From contig CAKQCV010000107.1 in NCBI GenBank assembly GCA_934217675.1, forward strand, positions 1 through 6,503: a stretch of DNA of 6,503 nt, read 5' to 3'. Positions within the stretch are counted from its first letter, which is position 1. Each line of letters starts with the position of its first letter. Of the stretch, positions 1 to 6,237 are shown piece by piece. This DNA is from an uncultured Prevotella sp. GTDB taxonomy: Bacteria > Bacteroidota > Bacteroidia > Bacteroidales > Bacteroidaceae. The notes below the pieces were generated by a model. It was not told where the DNA came from and searched no databases. It saw nothing but the letters and a program-made list of their open reading frames with translations. A program made the position numbers and the translations under genes.

Positions 1-296
1 TGATGCCGCAATACCAGAAGGAGAGTTTTGCCAAGAACAAGTATCTCTTTGAGATGCTCGACCAGCTTGCCGAGGCACATCATGCCACACCCGCACAAAT
101 CTCGCTTGCATGGATGATGTGCAAACGACCATGGATTGTGCCTATCCCCGGTACTCGCCGTCTTTGCCGCATGAAGGAGAACATCGGTGCTGCCGACATT
201 ACGCTCGCTGCTGACGAAATAGCCAACATCGACAAGGCGCTCAGCACGATGGAGATGAGCGACGTGTTTGGCGGTTCAAGGATAGTGAAAGGATAA
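1..296 (+). CDS. Aldo/keto reductase, C-terminal part (gene enters from left edge)
   Basis: This is the C-terminal third of an NAD(P)H-dependent aldo/keto reductase, a cytosolic TIM-barrel oxidoreductase that reduces aldehydes or ketones. The frame is open from the first base, so the apparent ATG at position 3 is probably internal. About 97 residues are visible against roughly 320-340 for the family. The diagnostic stretch is ATPAQISLAWMM, then WIVPIPGTRR, then ENIGAAD and a helix with EIANID. This matches the family's final barrel strand and the NADP-phosphate binding loop (PIPGTR). The catalytic Asp/Tyr/Lys/His lie outside the window, so activity cannot be judged. The TAA stop is 16 bases before the next start, which suggests an operon with the hydrolase and NTF2-like genes downstream. 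No signal peptide can be assessed. The substrate is unknown. Confidence 0.92.
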   Translation, partial: MPQYQKESFAKNKYLFEMLDQLAEAHHATPAQISLAWMMCKRPWIVPIPGTRRLCRMKENIGAADITLAADEIANIDKALSTMEMSDVFGGSRIVKG

Positions 297-312
297 ATAG
301 AATAAAATAAGT

Positions 313-554
313 ATGAGTAGATTTTTTACAATAGTCTTGTGCCTTTCGTTATTGGTGGGCGGCACGGCTAACGCAAAGAAAAAGGTAGAGGGAAAAACGA
401 TGGAACCGTTTACTGTTGTTGATTTCAACACGGTGAAGAGTCCCAACGGCAATTCATCCCAGGAGCCACACACATCAAGACATATTATGTGCCAGAGTAT
501 GTGGAGTTGGCGGTAAAGAAACTGACAGAGTTCTTTGGAGACAAACTGAAATAA
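313..554 (+). pseudogene. Secreted alpha/beta-hydrolase remnant (internal deletion, frame change)
   Basis: The N-terminal piece (313 to about 450) encodes a clear signal peptide, MSRFFTIVLCLSLLVGGTANA, followed by a basic stretch. Its own frame runs on to a TAA after 67 residues, but the last 20 or so look like nonsense. In another frame, 453-554 encodes FIPGATHIKTYYVPEYVELA and a further 13 residues ending in FFGDKLK. That is a typical alpha/beta-hydrolase C-terminus: GATH would carry the catalytic His and the final helix closes the fold. The oxyanion region, nucleophile elbow and catalytic acid, normally some 200 or more residues, are missing. What is seen is two coding pieces in different frames with no middle. 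The inference is a large out-of-frame deletion with its junction near 450. The N-terminal piece might instead come from a different exported gene. It lies between the aldo/keto reductase and the NTF2-like gene, 14 bases before the latter. Confidence 0.75.
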
Positions 555-568
555 AAGGAAAAAGCAAC

Positions 569-1018
569 ATGAAGAAATTATTATTCACACTATCGTTGCT
601 CCTCACATTGTGTTGTGGAGTATGGAGTCAAAAGCAAGCAAAGTTCACACCCGAACAGCAGACCATCATCGACCTATCAAACAACAAGTGGACATGGATG
701 GCAGAAAAGAATGTGGACCAGTTGGAAAAACTCTTCCATGAGTCTGCACAATTTGTGCACATGGGTGGATATTGGGGCAAGGAAGCCGAACTGCGAACCA
801 TAAAAGAGGGTGGCATCTGGTATAAGAAGGCTGAAATCCATTCACAGGAAGTGCATTTTGCCTCAGGCATTGCCACCGTATATAGCCGGATTCACCTTAA
901 CTCTGTGGTGAACGGCCATGATGTCCGTTTCCCGTTCATCGTGACAGAGGTGTATGTCGTTGCCGACGGGCGATGGCAACTGTCATCGCTCGTATTCACC
1001 AAAACATTAGGCGAATAA
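569..1018 (+). CDS. Exported NTF2-like (DUF4440/SnoaL-type) protein
   Basis: The gene encodes 149 residues starting with a signal peptide: MKK, a leucine-rich core to about residue 18, then a VWSQ cleavage region. The mature protein is therefore expected in the periplasm. Cysteines at 15-16 do not form a good lipobox. The remainder fits a small alpha+beta cone fold of the NTF2-like superfamily. An N-terminal helix (FTPEQQTIIDLSNNKWTWMA) is followed by DQLEKLFHESAQFVHMGGYW, a helix, and strands around VHFASGIATVYSRI, TEVYVVADGRWQLSSLVFTK. The motif order 'x-L-x-x-L-[FL]-x-x-x-A-x-F-V-H-M-G' and the terminal GRWQL strand are typical of DUF4440. Family members are often steroid-isomerase or cyclase-like, or bind ligands, and no specific reaction can be assigned. 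The AAGGAAAAAG run just upstream supports the start. It is intact although both flanking hydrolase genes are broken. Confidence 0.85.
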   Translation: MKKLLFTLSLLLTLCCGVWSQKQAKFTPEQQTIIDLSNNKWTWMAEKNVDQLEKLFHESAQFVHMGGYWGKEAELRTIKEGGIWYKKAEIHSQEVHFASGIATVYSRIHLNSVVNGHDVRFPFIVTEVYVVADGRWQLSSLVFTKTLGE

Positions 1019-1092
1019 AGGGTGAAGGTCTTGAAGTTTCAGCGGGACAGTACATAATTCCCTTATTAATATTTTAACCAATATACAAGCAA

Positions 1093-1691
1093 ATGAAAAT
1101 AATTGCATTGTTGGCCATTCTCTCTCTCTTCACCTTGAATGTATACGCACAAAATCTCATAATAGAGAAACATGGACATTTCTCTGTTGGCGGTTCGGTC
1201 ATTCAGCATTAAGGTATCTACGACAACAGCAAGTTCGTAGGTTGGGCAACGCAGGTGGAAACGGGACAGAGCAGCCGTGTCGACCATGGTTTCGTTGATT
1301 ATCAGATACCGGCCAATGCCCACCACACTCCACTTGTGTATGTGCATGGCTATGGTGGCTCGGGCGTATGTTGGGAGATGACTCCCGACCTCAGCGATCA
1401 TCGTCAAGATGTGCCTGCCATTAAGGCTCTTGCCGACAAGATTGGCGGATGTGTGCTCGTCACCCATTCTGCAGGAGGTTTTCCGGGATGGAAGGCAGCC
1501 ATACAAAACGAGAACGTGAAGGCGATTGCGGCATACGAGCCTGGCGGCTTTGTATTCCCAGAAGGTGAGATGCCAGAAAAATCGAAGGCTTGACAGGTGG
1601 AAGTGCAGGTATTCCGGTGTCTTCCGACCTGTTGTATTCTTTTTTAATAACAATCACAATGATACAAGGAGGCAGTAAGCAAGACTATTAA
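1093..1691 (+). pseudogene. Secreted alpha/beta-hydrolase pseudogene (stop, deletion, frameshift)
   Basis: The frame begins at 1093 with a signal peptide (MKIIALLAILSLFTLNVYAQ) and runs through GHFSVGGSVIQH to an in-frame TAA at 1210-1212. It then continues in the same frame as GIYDNSKFVGWATQVETGQS and on to VYVHGYGGSG, the oxyanion-hole loop, and VLVTHSAGGFPG, the nucleophile elbow (Ser in H-S-A-G-G). Only about 42 residues separate the HGYG His from the nucleophile Ser, fewer than the usual 65 or more. I infer an in-frame internal deletion near 1375. After EGEMPEK the frame ends at TGA 1591-1593. The next frame, from 1581, continues sensibly as IEGLTGGSAGIPV, which fits loss of one A from an A-run at 1577-1581. 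This second frame ends at TAA 1689-1691. The catalytic acid and His are absent. Three independent lesions make this a dead gene, not a sequencing slip. Confidence 0.85.
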
Positions 1692-1772
1692 AATGCAAGA
1701 AAAACAAGATTTGCCGTAAAATATTTTGCGTTGTTGCTCGTTTTATAAAATAGCATTGGAATATAAAAACAT

Positions 1773-1778
1773 AGGAGG
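1773..1778 (+). promoter_or_regulatory. Strong Shine-Dalgarno site for the AraC-family gene
   Basis: AGGAGG lies six bases before the ATG at 1785 and fixes that start. It is notable because Bacteroidota genes mostly lack such a site and the other starts in this window have none as strong. No convincing TTTG/TAnnTTTG promoter was found in the roughly 90 bases upstream. Confidence 0.75.
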
Positions 1779-1784
1779 TTTGAC

Positions 1785-2585
1785 ATGGAACGGAACATTA
1801 TCATAACAGACAATCTGAACGACATAGGCAAGAGCCCGTATAAGGAATATTTGGGACATGCCCTTTGTCTTGACGGCTCTTGCCGTATAGTGTTCAATGG
1901 CAAGGAACTTGAGATGAAGCAGGGCGACCTTATGATTGTACGCAGGGGAAATCTGGTGGAGAAAGTGATGCCAGAGAAGAACTTCCGCGTTATGATGGTG
2001 TACATATCATCCAAGTTGATAGAACTGAGCACTCCGCAAAGCAACTATGGCATGAAGGGACAGCTCGCTCTGTTTCTTAATCCCATCATGCACCTCAGCC
2101 AAACACAGTTTGAGCAATGCAAGCGCAATTTCGACAACCTGCAAATCCGTATGATGCAGACCGGGCATAAGTTCTATAACGACATGATACAGAACAAGGT
2201 GCAGTCGCTGATTATCGACTTCTTCGATTTCCATGCCACGTTGTACAAGGAGAGTGACGTGTCAACACAATATGCCATGCTGATGAACCGTTTTCTCTCG
2301 TTGCTTGAGAGCGGAGAGTATCGCAGCCACCGTGAAGTGACATGGTATGCCGACAAACTCTGTGTAACGTCCAAATACCTCTCGGAAGTGTCGAAGGCGG
2401 TGAGTGGTTATGCAGCCAACTTCTGGATTAACCGCTACACCACGCTCGACATTTCACGACTTTTGCGCGACAAGACGTTGTCGTTCGTGCAGATTTCAGA
2501 TATGTTCAACTTCTCGTCCCCGGCTTATTTCAGCCGTTACGTTTTGCATAACCTTGGGGTGAATCCTACGGAATACAGAAATTGA
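1785..2585 (+). CDS. AraC-family transcriptional regulator
   Basis: The product has 266 residues, the usual length for a one-component AraC/XylS regulator acting in the cytoplasm. Residues 20-75 look like a small cupin-type sensor: LCLDGSCRIVFNGKELEMKQ followed by GDLMIVRRGN, the characteristic G-D-x-x-x-x-x-x-G turn. Residues 105-160 are helical and may form the dimerisation linker. The C-terminal third has the two helix-turn-helix units. The first is at about 183-208 (VTWYADKLCVTSKYLSEVSK). The second is at about 233-266 (FVQISDMFNFSSPAYFSRYV, then GVNPTEYRN), matching the family signature A/S-x-x-x-G/N-F-x-x-x-x-Y-F-x-x-x-F. The protein stops directly after the YRN motif, so it has almost no C-terminal tail. 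It lies downstream of, and in line with, the reductase/hydrolase cluster, so regulation of that cluster is plausible but only inferred. The ligand is unknown. Confidence 0.93.
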   Translation: MERNIIITDNLNDIGKSPYKEYLGHALCLDGSCRIVFNGKELEMKQGDLMIVRRGNLVEKVMPEKNFRVMMVYISSKLIELSTPQSNYGMKGQLALFLNPIMHLSQTQFEQCKRNFDNLQIRMMQTGHKFYNDMIQNKVQSLIIDFFDFHATLYKESDVSTQYAMLMNRFLSLLESGEYRSHREVTWYADKLCVTSKYLSEVSKAVSGYAANFWINRYTTLDISRLLRDKTLSFVQISDMFNFSSPAYFSRYVLHNLGVNPTEYRN

Positions 2586-3067
2586 GGTTGCATTGCGATT
2601 CGTTCATCTTGATACATTTGGTGTCTTTCTTTTTAAAGGTGTACCCAAACCTGTCTTCTGTGTTTCATCCCAATTCGTAAGTTGGTTGGCACAATCTATT
2701 TTGATGAGCCATTCTTTCACGTTTGGCTTCGGCTTATTCTCAGTACGAAGCGACTTGTTTTCCTCTATCTGCTTGTTGAGATTCTGCATATATTAGGTGT
2801 ATGTCTTGTAGACAGAATTACGCACACTCTCGTTTTGCTTGTCACGTTCGGCATTAACGGCTTCTACAAGAGCCTTGATTGCTGCGTTGATATTGATTAC
2901 ACGTTCCTCACACCATGCCTTTTATCCAATAAGCAAAGAAACTTACACCAGTTGGTTGTTGTTTCTTGGGCTAAAATTCTTACCAAGAAGAATGACTTAA
3001 TACAGAGATTTTTGCGATGGATGAGAGTAAATCCTTAAAAAAAAATCTCTTTTCATATACAATGCAA
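2586..3067. other. Gene-poor gap between convergent AraC regulator and S8 protease
   Basis: These 482 bases separate two genes that point toward each other. They contain only the broken - strand coiled-coil fragment (2604-2921) and about 145 bases (2922-3067) where I see no gene. An A9 run at 3037-3045 would be a T9 run downstream of the protease stop, but I could not find a convincing GC-rich stem directly before it, so I do not call a terminator. No terminal inverted repeats, transposase motifs or target duplications were visible. Confidence 0.5.
2604..2921 (-). pseudogene. Degenerate coiled-coil protein fragment, unidentified
   Basis: On the - strand, one frame from about 2921 down to a stop at 2604-2606 encodes an amphipathic, charged sequence: AWCEERVI, INAAIKALVEAVNAERDKQN, then SVRNSVYKTYT. 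A TAA at 2793-2795 interrupts it, and it resumes as MQNLNKQIEENKSLRTEN and on to VKEWLIKIDCANQLTNWDE. The heptad-like spacing and the sense continuing on both sides of the stop indicate a real but broken gene. The frame has a TAA at 2922-2924 and no start codon. Another frame just upstream reads SFFAYWIKG, so a frameshift there is possible. The last residues, PLKRKTPNVSR, may be random read-through. Mobilisation proteins of Bacteroidota elements often end in such coiled coils, so a mobile-element relic is one possibility, but I do not recognise the family. The + strand frame opposite it is hydrophobic only because it is antisense to charged codons. Confidence 0.45.
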
Positions 3068-5320
3068 TTATCTCCTTATAAGTACAGAACCGCAAAACTG
3101 TGGAATTTTTGACGATAGTTGAACGGCATATATTCCATGTGGCAACGTTGCAACACTAACCAAAGCCTTTCCTAAGGCAAAATCAAGTTTTTGTTTCATT
3201 ACCCTCTCACCATTTATAGAAAAGACTTTTAAATATATGTCATCAACTTTATTTACATCCATATTTAGCTGTATCTCCAACTTCCCGTCACCTTTATATA
3301 TAATAGTCGCAGCATTTGGATTAGAAGACGAAATTTCATGTATACCATCAAGTCCAAGAATCTTTAACATTCCTGCATATACATCAATTTCGCCATATCC
3401 GCTGTTATTGTCCTTTTCACCCTGAGTATTTGTATTTACCCGATTGCATGTTGACGAAAATATATCAAGAATTTCTGTCGTTGTGAGCTTAGGATTTGCC
3501 TCAAGCCAAAGGGCTATCGCACCTGCTACAACAGGAGTGGACTGTGATGTACCGGTAAATGCTCCCCATGGATATTTCTTGTTGCAGAAGTCTGTATATG
3601 AACATAGGCAGCTCATGTATTTATCAGGAACAGAATAAGGATGCGTTTCTGCATAAAAGCTACTCATCGAAGACCGCACATTTGTGCCTGGAGCCACTAC
3701 ATCTGGTTTGCAAACGCCAAAACGTGTTGGACCTACAGAGGAATAGCCTGCTATATCACCTCCATGCCCCCAATCAATAACATGTGTATAACCATCAAAA
3801 CCTGTAAAAGAATCGCGATATGCAGTTGCACCGACACAAATCACATCAGGAGCAGCCCCAGGGCTGAGCACACTATATTTCATCTCTCCACCACTTAATC
3901 CAGGATTCAAGTCGTTGTTTTTATGAAATTGTGTTCCATTGCTAAAGAACTGTACATTTGCATCTTCCCCTACAGCTTCTAATGAAATGTTCAAACGCGT
4001 ACAGTACCCGTCTTCTGAACTTACCACAACATCATAAGCCACAGGTTTGTCAAGAAGTGCTGTTTTGTATGCTTGAATGCTATATACAACTTTCTCATTA
4101 AATGCCAGCATTGTATCTGTAAGCAATGAGTCTGGCGAAGATAGGACTGTTGCTGTAGGAATATCCAGACTAACGTTCTTTGCATTCGGTTCTCTATTTT
4201 GCCCGTATGCAGCAAGCCTGAACGTGAAATCCTTGTCAGACAGAGCCGACAAAGAAAATTGCTCGCCACCTGACAAAAGAAAAACTCCGTCGCTTTCTCT
4301 TCCTTTTGGTTTGTTGAGATATGTATTGAAATAGCCATTATTTCCGGCACTAGCCACAATTATGCGACCCGGACCAATGAGTTGGGAGAGAACTTCATAC
4401 ATCAACTGTTGTTCTCCGTCAAAACATTCTATGCTTCCTTCGCTAAATGATATGACGCATGGTTTTCCTACTTCAGTTGCATAATCAAAAATATATTTAA
4501 AGCCAAGAATGTCAGTTGCAGTGGTGTATTTATAAAGTTGATTTTCAGGTATAAGAGGAATGTCTGTATTCACAGCATTGCTTACCAGACAAATGTCTGC
4601 ATCTGGTGCCATTCCACAAAAGCCTGATGTATACCCTGTTCCGGTTGCAATGCCCAGTGTATGTGTTCCATGTGTTTCAATGAGACCGTCATGAGATCTA
4701 CCGTAAGCAAGAATAGCTTCTGGCGTTCGGTAATCTGCTCCTACATATAAAGAGCTACCAAGACTGTCGGGAGACAATTGGTCCCAAAACCTGCTTATTC
4801 TTGTAGCCCGTGATTCTTTATCATAGAAGTTCGGATGTGTCAAATCAAAACCAACATCCATGACGCCAATCACAACGCTATGCCCCGTATATGCCTGTGG
4901 TAAATTTATTCCGGAAGAAACGGGAAGTGTGTTTGTAACAGATGATGTTGTGTCCATACACAAGCTGTTGCTTCTTCCTGCTTCGATGCGCTTAACACTA
5001 TTCTCTCTCGACAAGGCAAAAAGATTTTCAAGTGGAATATCGGCTATATATATATCCGCAAATTGAGCAAGCTTTTTGCACCCTGCGTTACTAAGCACTT
5101 CATCTGCATTTCCTGATATTTTTATAAATGCACAGATACTTGATGCTTTGTTCTTTTGTTGTATGCCAAATTCTGGCTTGCTCTTTGATGTGTTTTTTGC
5201 CGATATCGCAGCTTGTCTTACAAGAGGCGACATCTTTGAAAAATTTGCAGTCTGTGCCATAGCACCAAGGGCTATGACAAATAGCAATATGGCAATATTA
5301 AAAATCTTTGTATTCTTCAT
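3068..5320 (-). CDS. Secreted S8 subtilisin-like serine protease, possible T9SS cargo
   Basis: The gene encodes 750 residues. A signal peptide (1-22, cleavage after AMA) is followed by a likely inhibitory propeptide to about residue 125. The catalytic triad is complete: Asp155 in VVIGVMDVGFDLTHPNF, His217 in ETHGTHTLGIATG, and Ser592 in FTGTSQSTPVVAG. The oxyanion Asn is N327 in IVASAGNNG. About 265 residues separate Asn327 from Ser592. They include a strand-rich insertion at about 345-485, of the kind seen as a jelly-roll in CspA-like or other large Bacteroidota subtilases, before the core resumes at VICVGATA and SSVGPTRFGVCKPDVVAPGT. The last 75 or so residues (IYLKVFSINGERVMKQKLDF, LPHGIYAVQLSS, SVLIRR end) resemble a type A sorting domain for type IX secretion, so surface or extracellular location is inferred. 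The only start compatible with the signal peptide is at 5320. The next gene upstream is terminated separately, so this is its own transcription unit. The substrate is unknown. Confidence 0.95.
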   Translation of the reverse strand: MKNTKIFNIAILLFVIALGAMAQTANFSKMSPLVRQAAISAKNTSKSKPEFGIQQKNKASSICAFIKISGNADEVLSNAGCKKLAQFADIYIADIPLENLFALSRENSVKRIEAGRSNSLCMDTTSSVTNTLPVSSGINLPQAYTGHSVVIGVMDVGFDLTHPNFYDKESRATRISRFWDQLSPDSLGSSLYVGADYRTPEAILAYGRSHDGLIETHGTHTLGIATGTGYTSGFCGMAPDADICLVSNAVNTDIPLIPENQLYKYTTATDILGFKYIFDYATEVGKPCVISFSEGSIECFDGEQQLMYEVLSQLIGPGRIIVASAGNNGYFNTYLNKPKGRESDGVFLLSGGEQFSLSALSDKDFTFRLAAYGQNREPNAKNVSLDIPTATVLSSPDSLLTDTMLAFNEKVVYSIQAYKTALLDKPVAYDVVVSSEDGYCTRLNISLEAVGEDANVQFFSNGTQFHKNNDLNPGLSGGEMKYSVLSPGAAPDVICVGATAYRDSFTGFDGYTHVIDWGHGGDIAGYSSVGPTRFGVCKPDVVAPGTNVRSSMSSFYAETHPYSVPDKYMSCLCSYTDFCNKKYPWGAFTGTSQSTPVVAGAIALWLEANPKLTTTEILDIFSSTCNRVNTNTQGEKDNNSGYGEIDVYAGMLKILGLDGIHEISSSNPNAATIIYKGDGKLEIQLNMDVNKVDDIYLKVFSINGERVMKQKLDFALGKALVSVATLPHGIYAVQLSSKIPQFCGSVLIRR

Positions 5321-5324
5321 GCCG

Positions 5325-5355
5325 CAAATTTAGCAAAAAAAATACAATATCCAAA
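5325..5355 (-). promoter_or_regulatory. Bacteroidota-type promoter of the S8 protease
   Basis: On the - strand, TAAATTTG (5332 to 5325) matches the -7 consensus TAnnTTTG exactly. A TTTG (5355 to 5352) lies 19 bases upstream, the expected -33 element and spacing. Only four bases, CGGC, separate the -7 box from the ATG at 5320. Transcription should therefore begin at or within a base or two of the start codon, giving a leaderless or near-leaderless mRNA. This position leaves no room for a Shine-Dalgarno site. Confidence 0.75.
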
Positions 5356-5360
5356 AAAAT

Positions 5361-5396
5361 AAAAGGTGCCACCCATTGGTATGGGCAACACCTTTT
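5361..5396 (-). terminator. Rho-independent terminator of the LTxxQ-type gene
   Basis: The outer stem AAAAGGTG (5361-5368) pairs with CACCTTTT (5389-5396). The inner stem CCCAT (5372-5376) pairs with ATGGG (5381-5385) around a TGGT loop, with a small 3x3 internal loop between the two stems. Read on the - strand it is followed by TTTTATTTTTTT and lies 22 bases past the stop of the small exported protein gene. The + strand also shows a T-run, but no + strand gene leads into it. The T-tract runs into the -33 element of the protease promoter. Confidence 0.85.
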
Positions 5397-5418
5397 TTCT
5401 TATCGGTATTAAAATAGT

Positions 5419-5790
5419 TTACTTATTCAATCCACGGTTCACAATAGTTGTGTTAAGAAGCATCAGATATGTGCGGTACTGATTGTCTGACAGTACATAA
5501 CGCATATGTTTCAAATCTTTCTGCAATGCCTTCTCTACCATTGCCTTCCGCTCATCTGAGCTTACAGTACTTGCATTGAGCATGTCTGCACAGAATTCTG
5601 AGTGAATGTCTTGTACGGCTTCCTGCTGATCGAGCGACAATTCAAGAGCATCAGCCAACTTGCTGTAGTTTACCGACATCTTGTAAGCATTAGCATTGCT
5701 AACAGTGTTCAACTCTTCGTTCTCCGCAAAAGTCAAGGTCATGCTCAGCACAGCCATGACAGTTAAAAACAATCTTTTCATAATCCTCAT
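5419..5790 (-). CDS. Small exported LTxxQ-motif (Spy/CpxP-like) protein
   Basis: The product has 123 residues (120 if the second Met, at 5781, is used). A signal peptide, RLFLTVMAVLSMTLTFA, ends near residue 22, placing the mature protein in the periplasm. The mature part is mostly helical. It holds two motifs of the LTxxQ type that define the Spy/CpxP family: LSLDQ (51-55) and LSDNQ (100-104), each followed by helical sequence (QEAVQDIHSEFCADML and YRTYLMLLN). Family members are small periplasmic stress chaperones or sensors; Bacteroidota have many divergent versions without assigned roles. The first ATG is followed by AGGATT, which could serve as a ribosome site for the second ATG, so the start is ambiguous. 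The gene has its own upstream promoter candidates and a terminator, and it faces away from an ECF sigma factor gene. That pairing suggests an envelope-stress role, as an inference only. Confidence 0.8.
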   Translation of the reverse strand: MRIMKRLFLTVMAVLSMTLTFAENEELNTVSNANAYKMSVNYSKLADALELSLDQQEAVQDIHSEFCADMLNASTVSSDERKAMVEKALQKDLKHMRYVLSDNQYRTYLMLLNTTIVNRGLNK

Positions 5791-5929
5791 TTTTTAATTA
5801 ATACTTATGGCTTTGGTCCTTTCTCACGAATCACCGCTGCCTGTTATCCTTTTTTAATATTATCTTTTTACCTTGAAAAGGCTTATGTCTCAAAGTTATA
5901 ACTTTTCGAATTATTTCCTTTTGACGTTG

Positions 5930-5960
5930 CAAAGGTATAATATCTTAAACATTCTACAAT
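5930..5960 (-). promoter_or_regulatory. Promoter candidate for the LTxxQ-type gene
   Basis: On the - strand, TACCTTTG (5937 to 5930) matches TAnnTTTG, and ATTG (5960 to 5957) lies 19 bases upstream as the -33 element. Initiation near 5926 would give a 5' leader of about 135-145 bases. A second -7 match, TAACTTTG (5898 to 5891), lies closer to the gene but has no TTG at the right distance, so it is a weaker alternative. Confidence 0.6.
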
Positions 5961-5973
5961 ACTTTTTGTTATG

Positions 5974-5989
5974 CTGTTTGCGCAAACAG
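5974..5989. promoter_or_regulatory. Perfect 16-bp palindrome, candidate operator
   Basis: CTGTTTGCGCAAACAG equals its own reverse complement over all 16 bases. It lies about 14 bases upstream of the -33 element of the - strand promoter for the LTxxQ-type gene. It also sits three bases before a + strand TATTTTTG (5993-6000) that fits the -7 consensus but lacks a correctly spaced -33. A position between two divergent genes and a loop-free symmetric form are typical of a dimeric regulator's binding site. The binding protein is unknown. Confidence 0.5.
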
Positions 5990-6148
5990 TTGTATTTTTG
6001 ACGTAAATCAAGAATATCAGTGCTTAATGTTAGCATGATAACAAGTTTGTAATATCATTTTGTAAATAAACTTACTGTCCTTTATTATATAGGTTATTCG
6101 GATTCCGCACCTAAATTGAATCGCTCAATGCTGCTTTTATTTATTATT

Positions 6149-6168
6149 AAGAGCATGGTACAGCTCTT
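6149..6168. repeat. Small inverted repeat upstream of the ECF sigma gene
   Basis: AAGAGC (6149-6154) and GCTCTT (6163-6168) form a perfect 6-bp stem around an 8-base loop. No T-run follows on the + strand, so it does not look like a terminator of anything upstream. It would lie in the 5' leader of the sigma gene if transcription starts near 6000. Its role is unknown and it could be chance. Confidence 0.3.
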
Positions 6169-6237
6169 CTGTCGAAAAAAAGTTTCATTGAAATGTCCGA
6201 ATTTAGTGATTTGTCCGTTATATATATAAACAGGCAG

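Larger units (their letters stand above)
5791..6237. other. Divergent intergenic region between LTxxQ-type gene and ECF sigma gene
   Basis: This AT-rich stretch of about 450 bases has no supported gene. It holds the - strand promoter candidates (5891-5898 and 5930-5960), the palindrome at 5974-5989, a + strand TATTTTTG at 5993-6000, and an AAGAGC/GCTCTT hairpin at 6149-6168. A short TATATATA tract lies at about 6218-6229. The ECF start at 6238 is preceded by ACAGGCAG, a weak ribosome site. A longer start at 6193 is possible, but its extra 15 residues (MSEFSDLSVIYINRQ) do not look like sigma factor sequence. I found no complete + strand promoter with both elements. Confidence 0.5.

Noticed and set aside
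1066..1653. 195-residue - strand frame opposite the hydrolase pseudogene
   Set aside because: It has no recognisable motif and runs antisense to sequence with clear alpha/beta-hydrolase signatures (HGYGGSG, HSAGG).
2682..3038. 118-residue hydrophobic + strand frame that looks like a membrane protein
   Set aside because: It is antisense to the charged coiled-coil fragment, and its hydrophobicity follows from complementing Lys/Glu/Asn codons.
3037..3045. Possible terminator for the protease (T9 on the - strand)
   Set aside because: I found no stable GC-rich stem just upstream of the T-run in the direction of transcription.
4021..4359. 112-residue frame within the protease gene
   Set aside because: It is an out-of-frame shadow of an intact, motif-rich S8 gene with no family features.
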